DNA of 64,000 bases from Mycobacterium sp. 852002-51961_SCH5331710 (GTDB lineage Bacteria > Actinomycetota > Actinomycetes > Mycobacteriales > Mycobacteriaceae): positions 62,001-126,000 of the forward strand of contig NZ_LZSQ01000117.1 in assembly GCF_001665535.1 (NCBI RefSeq), given 5' to 3'. The notes below the pieces were generated by a model, which saw only the letters and a list, made by a program, of their open reading frames with translations, searched no databases and was not told the DNA's origin. This document shows, one piece after another, positions 8,466-16,696 of the stretch (its first letter is position 1; each line of letters starts with the position of its first letter). Position numbers and translations under genes: made by a program.

Positions 8466-10754
8466 ATGCCCGCCCCGGTCAGCCTGACGCACTGGGGAGC
8501 CTTCGCCGCCGAGATGCGAGACGGCGACATCGCCGCGGTCAGTCCGTTCGAGGGCGACGCCGACCCCTCACCTCTGCTGGGCAATCTGCCCGGATCTCTT
8601 CGACATCGGGCACGGATAGCGACACCCGCCGTTCGGCGGGGTTGGTTGCGCGGCGGGCCGGGTCCGACCACGCGTCGCGGGAACGACGAATTCGTGGCCG
8701 TCACATGGGACGAGTTGACCGAACTGCTCGCCGATGAATTGCGCCGCGTCGTCGATTCGCACGGAAACGAGGCGATATTCGGCGGCTCGTACGGCTGGTC
8801 CAGTGCAGGCCGGTTCCACCACGCCCAGAGCCAGGTGCACCGGTTTTTGAACCTCCTTGGCGGATACACGTTTTCCCGGCACTCCTACAGCCTCGGTGCC
8901 ACAGGGGTGATCATGCCGCGCGTCGTCGGCACGCACGACGACCTGTTCAAGCGGTCGACCTCCTGGGAGGTCATCGTCGAGCACACCGAACTCCTCGTGT
9001 GCTTCGGTGGGTTGTCGCTGAAGAACACGTCGATCAACCACGGCGGCACCACCACCGCCCATCCGGCGCGAGATGCGCTGCGGCGGTACCGCGCCCGTGG
9101 CGGACAGATCTTGTCGTTCTCACCGCTGCGCGACGACGTCGACGGAGACTGCGAATGGTTCGCGCCGGTGCCCGGGACCGATGTGGCGATCATGCTGGCG
9201 CTCGCATACGTACTCGCGACCGAGAGACTCGCCGACCGAAACTTTCTGAGCACGTATTGCACCGGTTACGAACGTTTCGAGCGGTATCTACTCGGGGCCG
9301 ACGACGGTGTGCCGAAGACTCCGCGGTGGGCGTCGGCGATCTCCGGCATCGCCGCCGACGACATCGCCCAATTGGCTCGGCGAATGTCCGAGCACCGCAC
9401 GATCGTCACTGTCAGCTGGTCGCTGCAGCGAGTGCGGTACGGCGAACAAGCGCCGTGGATGGGCTTGACGCTGGCTGCGATGCTGGGGCAGATCGGCCTT
9501 CCCGGCGGCGGTTTCGGGCACGGCTACGGCTCGATGAACGAACCCGGCCTGCCACCGCTGCGGTGCCGACTGCCGAGGCTGCCGCAGGGCATCAACCCCG
9601 TACGGTCGTTCATCCCCGTGGCCGCAATCAGCGATCTGTTGTTGCGCCCCGGCGAACAGTTCGACTACAACGGCCAGCGGCTTGTCTACCCCGACATCCG
9701 GTTGGTGTACTGGGCGGGCGGAAACCCGTTCCACCACCACCAGAACATCCCCCGGCTGCGGCGGGCCCTGGGTCGTGTCGACACCCTGGTGGTGCACGAA
9801 CCGTATTGGACCGCAATGGCCAAACACGCCGACATCGTCGTGCCGTCGACGACGTCGTTCGAGCGTGACGACTTCTCGGGGTCCCGCAACGACCCGATGC
9901 TGATGGCGATGCCAAAACTGGCCGAGCCATACGCCGAATCACGCGATGACTACACGACTTTCGCTGCGCTGGCAGATCGACTGGGTTTCGGCGATCGATT
10001 CACCGAGGGTCGCACGGCGTGGCAGTGGCTGGCCCACATGTACGACAAGTGGGCGACTGAACTGGATTTCGGCGTGCCGAGCTTCGACGAGTTCTGGAGC
10101 CGCGGGCGGTTACGGCTACCCGTCGAGAAGGGATTGACCCTGCTGGCGGACTTCCGCGCCGATCCGGTCGCCCACCGACTCGGCACCCCCAGCGGACTGA
10201 TCGAGATCTTCTCCGCCGACATCGACGGATTCGGCTATGCCGACTGCGCGGGACACCCGAAATGGCATGAGCCCGCCGAATGGCTGGGCGGCCCACGGGC
10301 GACCGACTATCCCCTACACCTGCTGGCCAATCAACCGGCATCTCGGCTCCACGGTCAGTTGGACGGCGGTGAGGTCAGCCGGAAATCGAAAGTCGCGGAG
10401 CGCGAACCCATCCGGATGCACCCGCGCGACGCCGCCGACCGTGGCCTCACCGACGGTGATGTGGTGCGGGTGTTCAACGATCGCGGTGCGTGCCTGGCCG
10501 GATTGGTGATCGACGATCGCCTGCGGCCCGACGTCGTGCAGTTGGCGACGGGCGCCTGGTTCGATCCCGTCGACCCCGTCGACCCGGACTCCATGTGCGC
10601 CCACGGAAATCCCAACGTGCTCACCGACGATGCGGGCACTTCGTCGCTTGCGCACGGTTGCACCGGTGCGCATGTGCTGGTGCAGGTGGAGAAATACACC
10701 GGCACGCTGCCGCCGGTGCGGGCTCACGAACCGCCGGTGATCGGTCCGAGATGA
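8466..10754 (+). CDS. Molybdopterin-dependent oxidoreductase, BisC/TorA/DMSO-reductase type
   Basis: Protein of 762 residues of the DMSO-reductase superfamily, closest in motif to BisC/TorA S- or N-oxide reductases that use a bis-MGD cofactor with serine as molybdenum ligand. The stretch GGSYGWSSAGRFHHAQSQ near residue 105 holds the expected ligand serine, and the C-terminal cofactor-binding barrel is present (residues ~615-745). No N-terminal CxxCxxxC iron-sulphur motif and no twin-arginine signal are seen, so it is probably a cytosolic single-subunit enzyme. Substrates of such enzymes include biotin or methionine sulfoxide; the exact one cannot be read. Its stop overlaps the next gene (ATGA), indicating a two-gene operon. 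Confidence 0.85.
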   Translation: MPAPVSLTHWGAFAAEMRDGDIAAVSPFEGDADPSPLLGNLPGSLRHRARIATPAVRRGWLRGGPGPTTRRGNDEFVAVTWDELTELLADELRRVVDSHGNEAIFGGSYGWSSAGRFHHAQSQVHRFLNLLGGYTFSRHSYSLGATGVIMPRVVGTHDDLFKRSTSWEVIVEHTELLVCFGGLSLKNTSINHGGTTTAHPARDALRRYRARGGQILSFSPLRDDVDGDCEWFAPVPGTDVAIMLALAYVLATERLADRNFLSTYCTGYERFERYLLGADDGVPKTPRWASAISGIAADDIAQLARRMSEHRTIVTVSWSLQRVRYGEQAPWMGLTLAAMLGQIGLPGGGFGHGYGSMNEPGLPPLRCRLPRLPQGINPVRSFIPVAAISDLLLRPGEQFDYNGQRLVYPDIRLVYWAGGNPFHHHQNIPRLRRALGRVDTLVVHEPYWTAMAKHADIVVPSTTSFERDDFSGSRNDPMLMAMPKLAEPYAESRDDYTTFAALADRLGFGDRFTEGRTAWQWLAHMYDKWATELDFGVPSFDEFWSRGRLRLPVEKGLTLLADFRADPVAHRLGTPSGLIEIFSADIDGFGYADCAGHPKWHEPAEWLGGPRATDYPLHLLANQPASRLHGQLDGGEVSRKSKVAEREPIRMHPRDAADRGLTDGDVVRVFNDRGACLAGLVIDDRLRPDVVQLATGAWFDPVDPVDPDSMCAHGNPNVLTDDAGTSSLAHGCTGAHVLVQVEKYTGTLPPVRAHEPPVIGPR

Positions 10755-11254
10755 CCGACGTTCTCGAGATCCGTGAGCGGGGACGAACGCTCACGTTCAC
10801 CTTCGAGGACATCAATCGTTACCACGGCGGCCATTCCCCCGCCGGCGTCGCGATCGCGTTCAAGGCCATGCAACTCGGGTTTTCCGTCGTGAGCCCGGGC
10901 AATCCGCCTGAACGCCGATCCGTCGTGGTGCGCACCGCGTTTCGCGGACCGGGCGCCCGCGACGCCTTCGAGGCGGTGACGCGCGGCGTCACCGACGACC
11001 GCTACGTCGTCGACCGTTCCCTGGTGCGAAGTGACCGCGGCCGCCTGCTCGAAGACTTCGTTTTCGTCGTCGAGCACGCCGGCAGTACGGCCACACTGCT
11101 GCTGCGCGACGGGTTCGTCACCGACGAGTTCGTCGACCTGGCCCGTGCCGCAAACCGGACGCCACCGCAGGAAGAGCGGCTCGACCGCTTGAAAGCGCAA
11201 CTCGCGCAGCAGGTGATGGCGGTGCCCGCTACTGAGGTCTTCGAACTCGGCTAG
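10751..11254 (+). CDS. FmdE-like protein coupled to the molybdoenzyme
   Basis: Protein of 167 residues starting at ATG 10751 and overlapping the bisC-type stop by 4 nt. Near residue 24 the segment RYHGGHSPAGVAIAFKAM resembles the FmdE-family motif (HGHxCPG-xxxGYR), a domain found in proteins associated with molybdenum/tungsten enzymes. The usual Cys before Pro is Ser here. No signal peptide or membrane segment. Translational coupling implies it works with the upstream oxidoreductase, perhaps in cofactor handling or as a small partner; this is inference. The family call rests on one motif. Confidence 0.5.
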   Translation: MTDVLEIRERGRTLTFTFEDINRYHGGHSPAGVAIAFKAMQLGFSVVSPGNPPERRSVVVRTAFRGPGARDAFEAVTRGVTDDRYVVDRSLVRSDRGRLLEDFVFVVEHAGSTATLLLRDGFVTDEFVDLARAANRTPPQEERLDRLKAQLAQQVMAVPATEVFELG

Positions 11255-11375
11255 CGCCGCGCACAATCCGGGCCCGCTGTGAGGTGCCTCACCGGCGCAT
11301 CGTTTGTCCGATTAGCGAAACGGCGTTTCGGGTATTGGACCGTCACACCGTTCGACCGGCAAGGAGGAAGCCGCA

Positions 11376-11618
11376 GTGTCCGACAAGAACAACAGTGGGC
11401 CCGAAGAGGCCGTCAAGGGCGTCGTTGAGGGCGTGAAGGGCAAGGCCAAAGAGGTTTTGGGCGCCGTTGCCGGCCGAGACGACCTGTACCGCGAGGGTCA
11501 GGCCCAGCAGGACAAGGCAGACGCGCAGCGCAACGCCGCGCAGAAGGAAGCCGAGGCCGAAAGCGCGCGGGCCGCGGCCAAGACGGCCGAGAAGCGTCAA
11601 GAGGCCGAGCAGGAGTAA
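11376..11618 (+). CDS. CsbD-like small stress protein / microaggregate-binding protein
   Basis: Hydrophilic protein of 80 residues, mostly helical and rich in Ala, Glu and Lys. It starts at GTG 11376 after AAGGAGG at 11361-11367. The N-terminal half (EEAVKGVVEGVKGKAKEVLG) matches the CsbD-like pattern, and the rest is a charged Ala/Glu/Lys helix. Family members are general-stress induced in many bacteria; their function is unknown. It stands alone and is followed by a strong terminator. Confidence 0.78.
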   Translation: MSDKNNSGPEEAVKGVVEGVKGKAKEVLGAVAGRDDLYREGQAQQDKADAQRNAAQKEAEAESARAAAKTAEKRQEAEQE

Positions 11619-11632
11619 CAAACACCGTCGCG

Positions 11633-11665
11633 AGAGGCGCAGGGGTCGAGGACCTCTGCGCCTCT
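11633..11665. terminator. Strong hairpin terminator between csbD-like gene and hflX
   Basis: A 15-bp stem (11633-11647 with 11651-11665, one G:T wobble) around a 3-nt loop lies between the stops of two convergent genes, so it can terminate both. The right arm is followed by a short pyrimidine-rich stretch. Confidence 0.75.
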
Positions 11666-11690
11666 TCGCTGCTCGTGGACGCTCGAAACG

Positions 11691-13106
11691 TCAGAACGTC
11701 GCGTATTCACGCAGCGCCGCCGCCAGCGGAACCGGCACCCTGGCCTTGATCCTGGTGCCCTCGGCGGTGTGCTCGGTGGCGTCGATGCGGCCGTCGGCGT
11801 GCACGCGGTTGACGAGATCGCCGCGCTCGTACGGGATTGTCACGTCGACAACCGTGTCGGTCGGCGTGATCAGCTCGGCCATTCGCTGCTGCAGGCGCTC
11901 CAATCCCTCCCCGGTGCGCGCCGAGACGAATACCGCATCGGCCAGCGCGCGGCGCAACTGCGCCAGCGTCAGACCGTCGGCAGCGTCGATCTTGTTGACC
12001 ACCAACAGTTCCGGCGCCCGAGTGCCGTCGTGCTCAGCTATCACCTCGTTGACGACCGTGCGCACGGCGTTGATTTGCGCGAGTGGATTGGCGTCCGATC
12101 CGTCGACGACGTGGACCAGCAGGTCGGCGTCGACGACCTCCTCCAGTGTGGAGCGGAACGCCTCGACCAACTGTGTCGGCAGGTGGCGGACGAACCCGAC
12201 CGTATCGGTCAGCACGAACGGCCTTCCGTCGGCGAATTCGCCTCGGCGCGTTGTGGGTTCGAGCGTTGCGAACAACGCGTTCTCCACCAGGACGCCGGCA
12301 CCGGTGAGCGCGTTGAGCAGACTGGACTTACCCGCGTTGGTGTAACCGACGATCGCGACCGAGGGCACCTCGCTGCGCCGCCTGCCGCTGCGCTGCGTGT
12401 CACGGATCTTCTTCATGTCCTTGATCTCGCGGCGCAGCTTCGACATCCGCTCGCGGATGCGACGGCGATCGGTCTCGATCTTCGTCTCACCGGGACCGCG
12501 CGTGCCCACCCCGCCGCCGGCGCCGCCTGCGCGGCCGCCCGCCTGACGGGACATCGACTCACCCCAGCCACGCAGCCGGGGCAACATGTACTCCATCTGG
12601 GCCAAGGTGACCTGCGCCTTGCCCTCCCGGCTGGTCGCATGCTGGGCGAAGATGTCGAGGATCAGCGCGGTGCGGTCGATGACCTTGACCTTGACCGCCT
12701 TCTCCAAGGCCGTCAGCTGGGCGGGGCTGAGCTCACCGTCGCAGATCACGGTGTCGGCACCCGTCGCGAGCACGATCTCGCGGAGCTCGGCGGCCTTGCC
12801 CGAGCCGATGTAAGTGGAAGCGTCCGGCTTGTCGCGGCGCTGGATCACACCTTCGAGAACCTCCGAACCCGCAGTCTCGGCCAGCGCGGCCAGTTCGGCC
12901 AGGCTCGCCTCGGCGTCGGCCGCGCTTCCTTCGGTCCACACCCCGACCAGCACCACGCGTTCCAGGCGGAGTTGGCGGTATTCGACCTCGGAGACGTCGG
13001 CGAGCTCGGTCGACAAACCGGCCACACGGCGCAGCGCCGTGCGGTCTTCGAGGGCCAGCTCACCCGCGCTCGGGGTGTTGCGAATAGGAGAATCGGGATA
13101 CGTCAT
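11691..13106 (-). CDS. hflX: GTPase HflX
   Basis: Ribosome-associated GTPase that rescues or splits stalled ribosomes under stress. The 471 residues start at ATG 13106 (MTYPDSP), matching the mycobacterial N-terminus; longer starts exist upstream but lack support. The HflX N-terminal domain ends in the glycine-rich GGRAGGAGGGVGTRGPGETK region, a coiled-coil follows, and the G domain shows P-loop GYTNAGKSSLLN, DTVGFVRHLP and NKID. Last gene of the leftward operon from the DMT transporter through miaA and dapF. Confidence 0.95.
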   Translation of the reverse strand: MTYPDSPIRNTPSAGELALEDRTALRRVAGLSTELADVSEVEYRQLRLERVVLVGVWTEGSAADAEASLAELAALAETAGSEVLEGVIQRRDKPDASTYIGSGKAAELREIVLATGADTVICDGELSPAQLTALEKAVKVKVIDRTALILDIFAQHATSREGKAQVTLAQMEYMLPRLRGWGESMSRQAGGRAGGAGGGVGTRGPGETKIETDRRRIRERMSKLRREIKDMKKIRDTQRSGRRRSEVPSVAIVGYTNAGKSSLLNALTGAGVLVENALFATLEPTTRRGEFADGRPFVLTDTVGFVRHLPTQLVEAFRSTLEEVVDADLLVHVVDGSDANPLAQINAVRTVVNEVIAEHDGTRAPELLVVNKIDAADGLTLAQLRRALADAVFVSARTGEGLERLQQRMAELITPTDTVVDVTIPYERGDLVNRVHADGRIDATEHTAEGTRIKARVPVPLAAALREYATF

Positions 13107-13151
13107 AGGCGAATAAAGATTCGCACGGAGATCACTTTTCATGCACCCCAA

Positions 13152-14024
13152 TTAACGTTGAGCAACGCTCCACCATTCCTCGGACAACTCCCCGTGCGCC
13201 ACCAGGATCGACGGGCCGCGCAGAAAACTGCTGGCCTCGGTGACGGTGACCGAGACCTCGCCGCCCGGAATCCGGACGTCGAGGCTTCCCGTGGCGGCAC
13301 CGGAGTACGCCAGCGCGGCGACCGCGGCCGCGACGGTGCCCGTCCCGCACGACCGGGTCTCGCCGACGCCGCGTTCGTGCACACGCATGGACACCGCGCC
13401 GTCGACGGGCGCGGTCAGCACTTCGATGTTCACGCCCTCCGGGAACTGGGTGGTGTCGAAGGACACCGGCGCCCCGACGTCCAGCGCGGACAGCTCCTCG
13501 GGTGTCAGGTCGGGATCGACGCACGCCAGGTGGGGGTTGCCGACGTCGACGGCCAGGCCCGCGAACGGCCTGCCGCCGACGATCGCCTCGCCGGTGCCCA
13601 GCTGGTTCACCTTGCCCATCTCGACGGCGACGTCGGCGCTTGTCGAATCCCAGTGGTGCAGCACCACCGGCCGCGGCCCGGCAAGCGACCCGACGACGAA
13701 TTCGTCGCGGCTCTCCAGGCCGCTGGCCCGCAGGTAGTGCGCGAACACCCGAACCCCGTTGCCGCACATCTGCGCGATCGATCCGTCGGCGTTGCGGTAG
13801 TCCATGTACCAGTTCTCGCCCGCAACGCCCTCCGGCAGTTGTTCGAACAGCCCGGCCCGCTGCGCTGCCGCCGCAGTGGTCACGCGCAGCACACCGTCGG
13901 CGCCCAGGCCGCGGCGCCGGTCGCACAGCGCCGTCACGACCGCCGGGGCAAGCGTCAGCTCGAAGTCGAGGTCGGGCAGCAGCACGAAATCGTTCTGCGT
14001 GCCGTGTCCCTTGGCGAACCTCAC
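13152..14024 (-). CDS. dapF: Diaminopimelate epimerase
   Basis: Converts LL- to meso-diaminopimelate for peptidoglycan and lysine. The 290 residues start at GTG 14024. The two catalytic cysteines are visible in QMCGNGVRVFAHYL (first half) and RSCGTGTVAAAVAAL (second half), and the substrate loop KGHGTQNDFV is at the N-terminus. It lies 4 bp after the miaA stop in the same operon, upstream of hflX. Confidence 0.96.
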   Translation of the reverse strand: MRFAKGHGTQNDFVLLPDLDFELTLAPAVVTALCDRRRGLGADGVLRVTTAAAAQRAGLFEQLPEGVAGENWYMDYRNADGSIAQMCGNGVRVFAHYLRASGLESRDEFVVGSLAGPRPVVLHHWDSTSADVAVEMGKVNQLGTGEAIVGGRPFAGLAVDVGNPHLACVDPDLTPEELSALDVGAPVSFDTTQFPEGVNIEVLTAPVDGAVSMRVHERGVGETRSCGTGTVAAAVAALAYSGAATGSLDVRIPGGEVSVTVTEASSFLRGPSILVAHGELSEEWWSVAQR

Positions 14025-14028
14025 GTGT

Positions 14029-14937
14029 TCAGGGTACGTCCCGCCACACCCGCAGCGTCTCCTCGACGAGGCCCGAGCCGGCGCCGTCGAGCCACACGAT
14101 GCGGTGGTCGCGGCGAAACCAGGACCGCTGCCGGCGCACGTAGCGGCGGGTGCCGACGAAGGTCGGCTCGCGCGCTGCGGACCCGTCGCCGCCGGCGTCG
14201 AGGTCGGCGAGCACCTGCGCGTAGCCCAGCGCCCGCGAGGCGGTGACCCCGTCGCGCAGCCCGCATCTCAACAGCGCGCGCACCTCGTCGACCAGTCCGT
14301 CGGCGAACATCTTGTCGGTGCGTTTCGCCAGGCGATTGTCGAGATGTGTTGTGTCCCAGTCCAGCCCGATGATGACGGTGTCCCAGCGCGGTGCGCCGAT
14401 GGCGGGGAACGAGGCGGCGAACGGCTGACCGGTCAGTTCGACCACCTCGAGCGCGCGCACGATGCGCCGGCCGTCCGTCGGTTGAATGGAGGCGGCGGCA
14501 TCGGCGTCCACGCGCGCCAGTTCCCCGTGCAGGGCGGTCGCCCCGATTTCGGCGAGCCGCTGCTCGAAGCGGGCACGAACGGCCGGATCGGTGGCCGGGA
14601 AGGTCCAGTTGTCGAGCAGCGATTGGACGTACATCATCGACCCGCCCACGACCACGGGGACCGCGCCGCGTTCGAGGATGGCTTCGATGTCGGCGGCGGC
14701 CGATTGCTGGTATCGGGCCACGCTCGCGGTCTCGGTCACCTCCCAGACGTCGAGCTGGTGGTGCGGGATTCCACGACGCTCGTCGACGGTCAACTTCGCG
14801 GTTCCGATGTCCATGCCGCGGTACATCTGCATGGCGTCGGCGTTCACGATCTCGCCGCCCACGCGCTCGGCGACGTCCAACGCCAGCGCCGATTTGCCGG
14901 TCCCGGTCGGTCCGATGACCGCGATCGGACGCGTCAT
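14029..14937 (-). CDS. miaA: tRNA dimethylallyltransferase
   Basis: Transfers the dimethylallyl group to A37 of tRNAs reading UNN codons; MiaB, encoded further along in this window, then methylthiolates the product. The 302 residues start at ATG 14937 (MTRPIAVIGPTGTGKSAL), which places the P-loop at residues 9-16. Also visible are the catalytic-Asp region IVNADAMQMYRGMDIGTAK and the specificity motif HHQLDVWE. The frame is open upstream, but the family N-terminus fits this start. Confidence 0.96.
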   Translation of the reverse strand: MTRPIAVIGPTGTGKSALALDVAERVGGEIVNADAMQMYRGMDIGTAKLTVDERRGIPHHQLDVWEVTETASVARYQQSAAADIEAILERGAVPVVVGGSMMYVQSLLDNWTFPATDPAVRARFEQRLAEIGATALHGELARVDADAAASIQPTDGRRIVRALEVVELTGQPFAASFPAIGAPRWDTVIIGLDWDTTHLDNRLAKRTDKMFADGLVDEVRALLRCGLRDGVTASRALGYAQVLADLDAGGDGSAAREPTFVGTRRYVRRQRSWFRRDHRIVWLDGAGSGLVEETLRVWRDVP

Positions 14938-14950
14938 CGTTGGCGTGCGC

Positions 14951-15640
14951 TCATCGCGGCTGCCAGAGGCCGGCGAAGTAGCCGACGCCGTAGGGTGCGC
15001 CGCGGTACAGCTCCTTGGCCGACCGGGGTCCGGTGCCGACGAGGCCGGCCAGCACCTGGTACGCGACCCGGCCGACCACGGCGTCGGGCAGCCGGGTGAG
15101 CGGTTCGGTCCGGCCACCGGCCAGCGCGTCGTCCAGCGCGGCTTGTACGGGGACGGAGTCGGGGTCGAAGCCTCCCGGCGCGGCCGGGGTCAGCGTGTTG
15201 GCGCCGTCGGCGACCACGACCACCCCGACGGCGTCACCGGCGTCGTCGATCTCGGCGCGTAACCGCTCGCCGCGGGCCAACGCGGCGTCGGCGCCGTGGT
15301 CATCGGCGAACACTCGCACCTCGACGGACGCGTCGGCGCGGGCCGCACCGCGCACCCAGCCGGCGATCAGCGCGCACAGCGGCAACGCGACCGGGTCGCT
15401 CGCGGCCTCCGAGGACAGCGTGACCTGCAGGTCGACGCCGTAACCGGCGAAGGTCCCGCTGTGGTGCGGACCGAAACTCTGATCCGAGCGCCCCACCCCG
15501 ACGGCGATCCACCGCGCCGGGAGCCCCGCCACGGCCGTGAACACGGCGTCGCGCAGATCGGCCAGCTCGGGCGCGGGGCCTGCGGCGAGTTCGGGCACCA
15601 TGACCGGTGCCGACGGGACGATCGCGATGGCGCTCAGCAC
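14951..15640 (-). CDS. Class III extradiol dioxygenase subunit B-like protein
   Basis: Protein of 229 residues beginning at GTG 15640 (VLSAIAIVPSAPVMVPEL), with the LigB-like N-terminal pattern seen in the conserved mycobacterial gene beside miaA. His-containing segments (SFGPHHSGTFAG) could bind metal, but the full catalytic set of the dioxygenases is not evident. The mid-region ADGANTLTPAAPGG is typical of this orthologue group. Function unknown. It sits 13 bp upstream of miaA and 10 bp after the transporter gene, clearly in one operon. Confidence 0.75.
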   Translation of the reverse strand: MLSAIAIVPSAPVMVPELAAGPAPELADLRDAVFTAVAGLPARWIAVGVGRSDQSFGPHHSGTFAGYGVDLQVTLSSEAASDPVALPLCALIAGWVRGAARADASVEVRVFADDHGADAALARGERLRAEIDDAGDAVGVVVVADGANTLTPAAPGGFDPDSVPVQAALDDALAGGRTEPLTRLPDAVVGRVAYQVLAGLVGTGPRSAKELYRGAPYGVGYFAGLWQPR

Positions 15641-15650
15641 GCCGTCCACG

Positions 15651-16535
15651 CTAATGCGGTGCGGGCTGGGCGGCGGTGGCGGCTTCACTGCGGGCCAGCG
15701 CGGCCGTCGAAATCACCATCACCCCCACCGCGATGATCAACGTGAGCAGTCCGGCCTCGCCCGGCCGCAGCATCTCGCCGAGCACGACGACGCCGAGCAC
15801 CGACGCGACCACCGGTTCGGCCACGGTCATCGTCGGCAAGGACGCGGTCAACGATCCGGCCCGGAACGATGCCTGCTGCCACGCCGTGCCCGCCACCGCC
15901 ACGGCCGCCCAGACGTAGAGCTCGGGGGTTCGCAGCACGGCTTCCAGCCCGTCGTCGAGACGGTCGACGACGCCCTTGGTCAGCACCGCGAACAGCCCCC
16001 ACAGCGCGCCGGACACCAGCGCCAGCAGCACCGCGCTGACCGGCCCCTTCCAGAGGTTGGCGCCGATGACACACAGCACCAACGCCGGCCCCAACACCAC
16101 GACCACCGCGGTCCAGGTCTCCCAGGAGGCCCGGGACTGGCCGGCGGTCGGGTTGCCGACGGTCACGATCACCGCCACCGATGCGGCCAGCAGCACCGCC
16201 CACATCCACTGCCACCGGGTCACCCTGCGATGCGAGAGCCGGGCGTTGATCGGCAGAGCGAACAGCAGCGAGGTGACCAGCAGCGCCTGGACCAGCAGCA
16301 CCGAGCCCAGGCCGAGCGCGGCGGCCTGCAGCCCGAACCCGGCGGCGGCCACGAAACTCCCCAGCCACCACTGCCGGTCGCGCAGCAGCCGGGTGAACAG
16401 CTCGAGGTGGCCGACGGGTTCGTCGGTGACCTCGTGGGCCTGCCGCTGGTGGATAACGTCGCCGATCGCGATGAAAACGGCGGCGCCGAGCGCGAGGACG
16501 ACGGCCAGATCCACCCCATCGCCGACACCGGCCAT
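15651..16535 (-). CDS. DMT-family (EamA-like) membrane transporter
   Basis: Very hydrophobic 294-residue protein with about nine or ten predicted membrane helices arranged as two EamA-like halves, typical of the drug/metabolite transporter superfamily. Helices are visible at LAVVLALGAAVFIAIGDVI, LLVQALLVTSLLFALP, MWAVLLAASVAVIVTV and GLLTLIIAVGVMVISTAAL. The substrate is unknown. It is the first gene of the leftward miaA-dapF-hflX operon and matches by position the membrane protein there in M. tuberculosis. Confidence 0.8.
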   Translation of the reverse strand: MAGVGDGVDLAVVLALGAAVFIAIGDVIHQRQAHEVTDEPVGHLELFTRLLRDRQWWLGSFVAAAGFGLQAAALGLGSVLLVQALLVTSLLFALPINARLSHRRVTRWQWMWAVLLAASVAVIVTVGNPTAGQSRASWETWTAVVVVLGPALVLCVIGANLWKGPVSAVLLALVSGALWGLFAVLTKGVVDRLDDGLEAVLRTPELYVWAAVAVAGTAWQQASFRAGSLTASLPTMTVAEPVVASVLGVVVLGEMLRPGEAGLLTLIIAVGVMVISTAALARSEAATAAQPAPH

Positions 16536-16696
16536 CGCAGTCCTTCCGTAGGTTGTCGCACGAGCCTAGGCAGGTCATCGCGGAAAGCTGTGCGCACGTG
16601 CCCCGGCGACCTGTTTCAATAGCGTCGGACAGCGAACAGGCGCCGCGTTGCGCGGCAGGTACGCGGCACGCCGCGGAGGGCACGAGGATTACGGAC

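Noticed and set aside
11302..11335. SigF-type promoter before the csbD-like gene
   Set aside because: GGGTAT is present at 11330-11335, but the nearest suitable GTTT is 24 nt upstream, outside the accepted 15-17 nt spacing.
11769..14246. Open frame of 825 codons opposite hflX, dapF and miaA
   Set aside because: It runs across three certain genes on the opposite strand and has no family signature; a GC-bias artefact.
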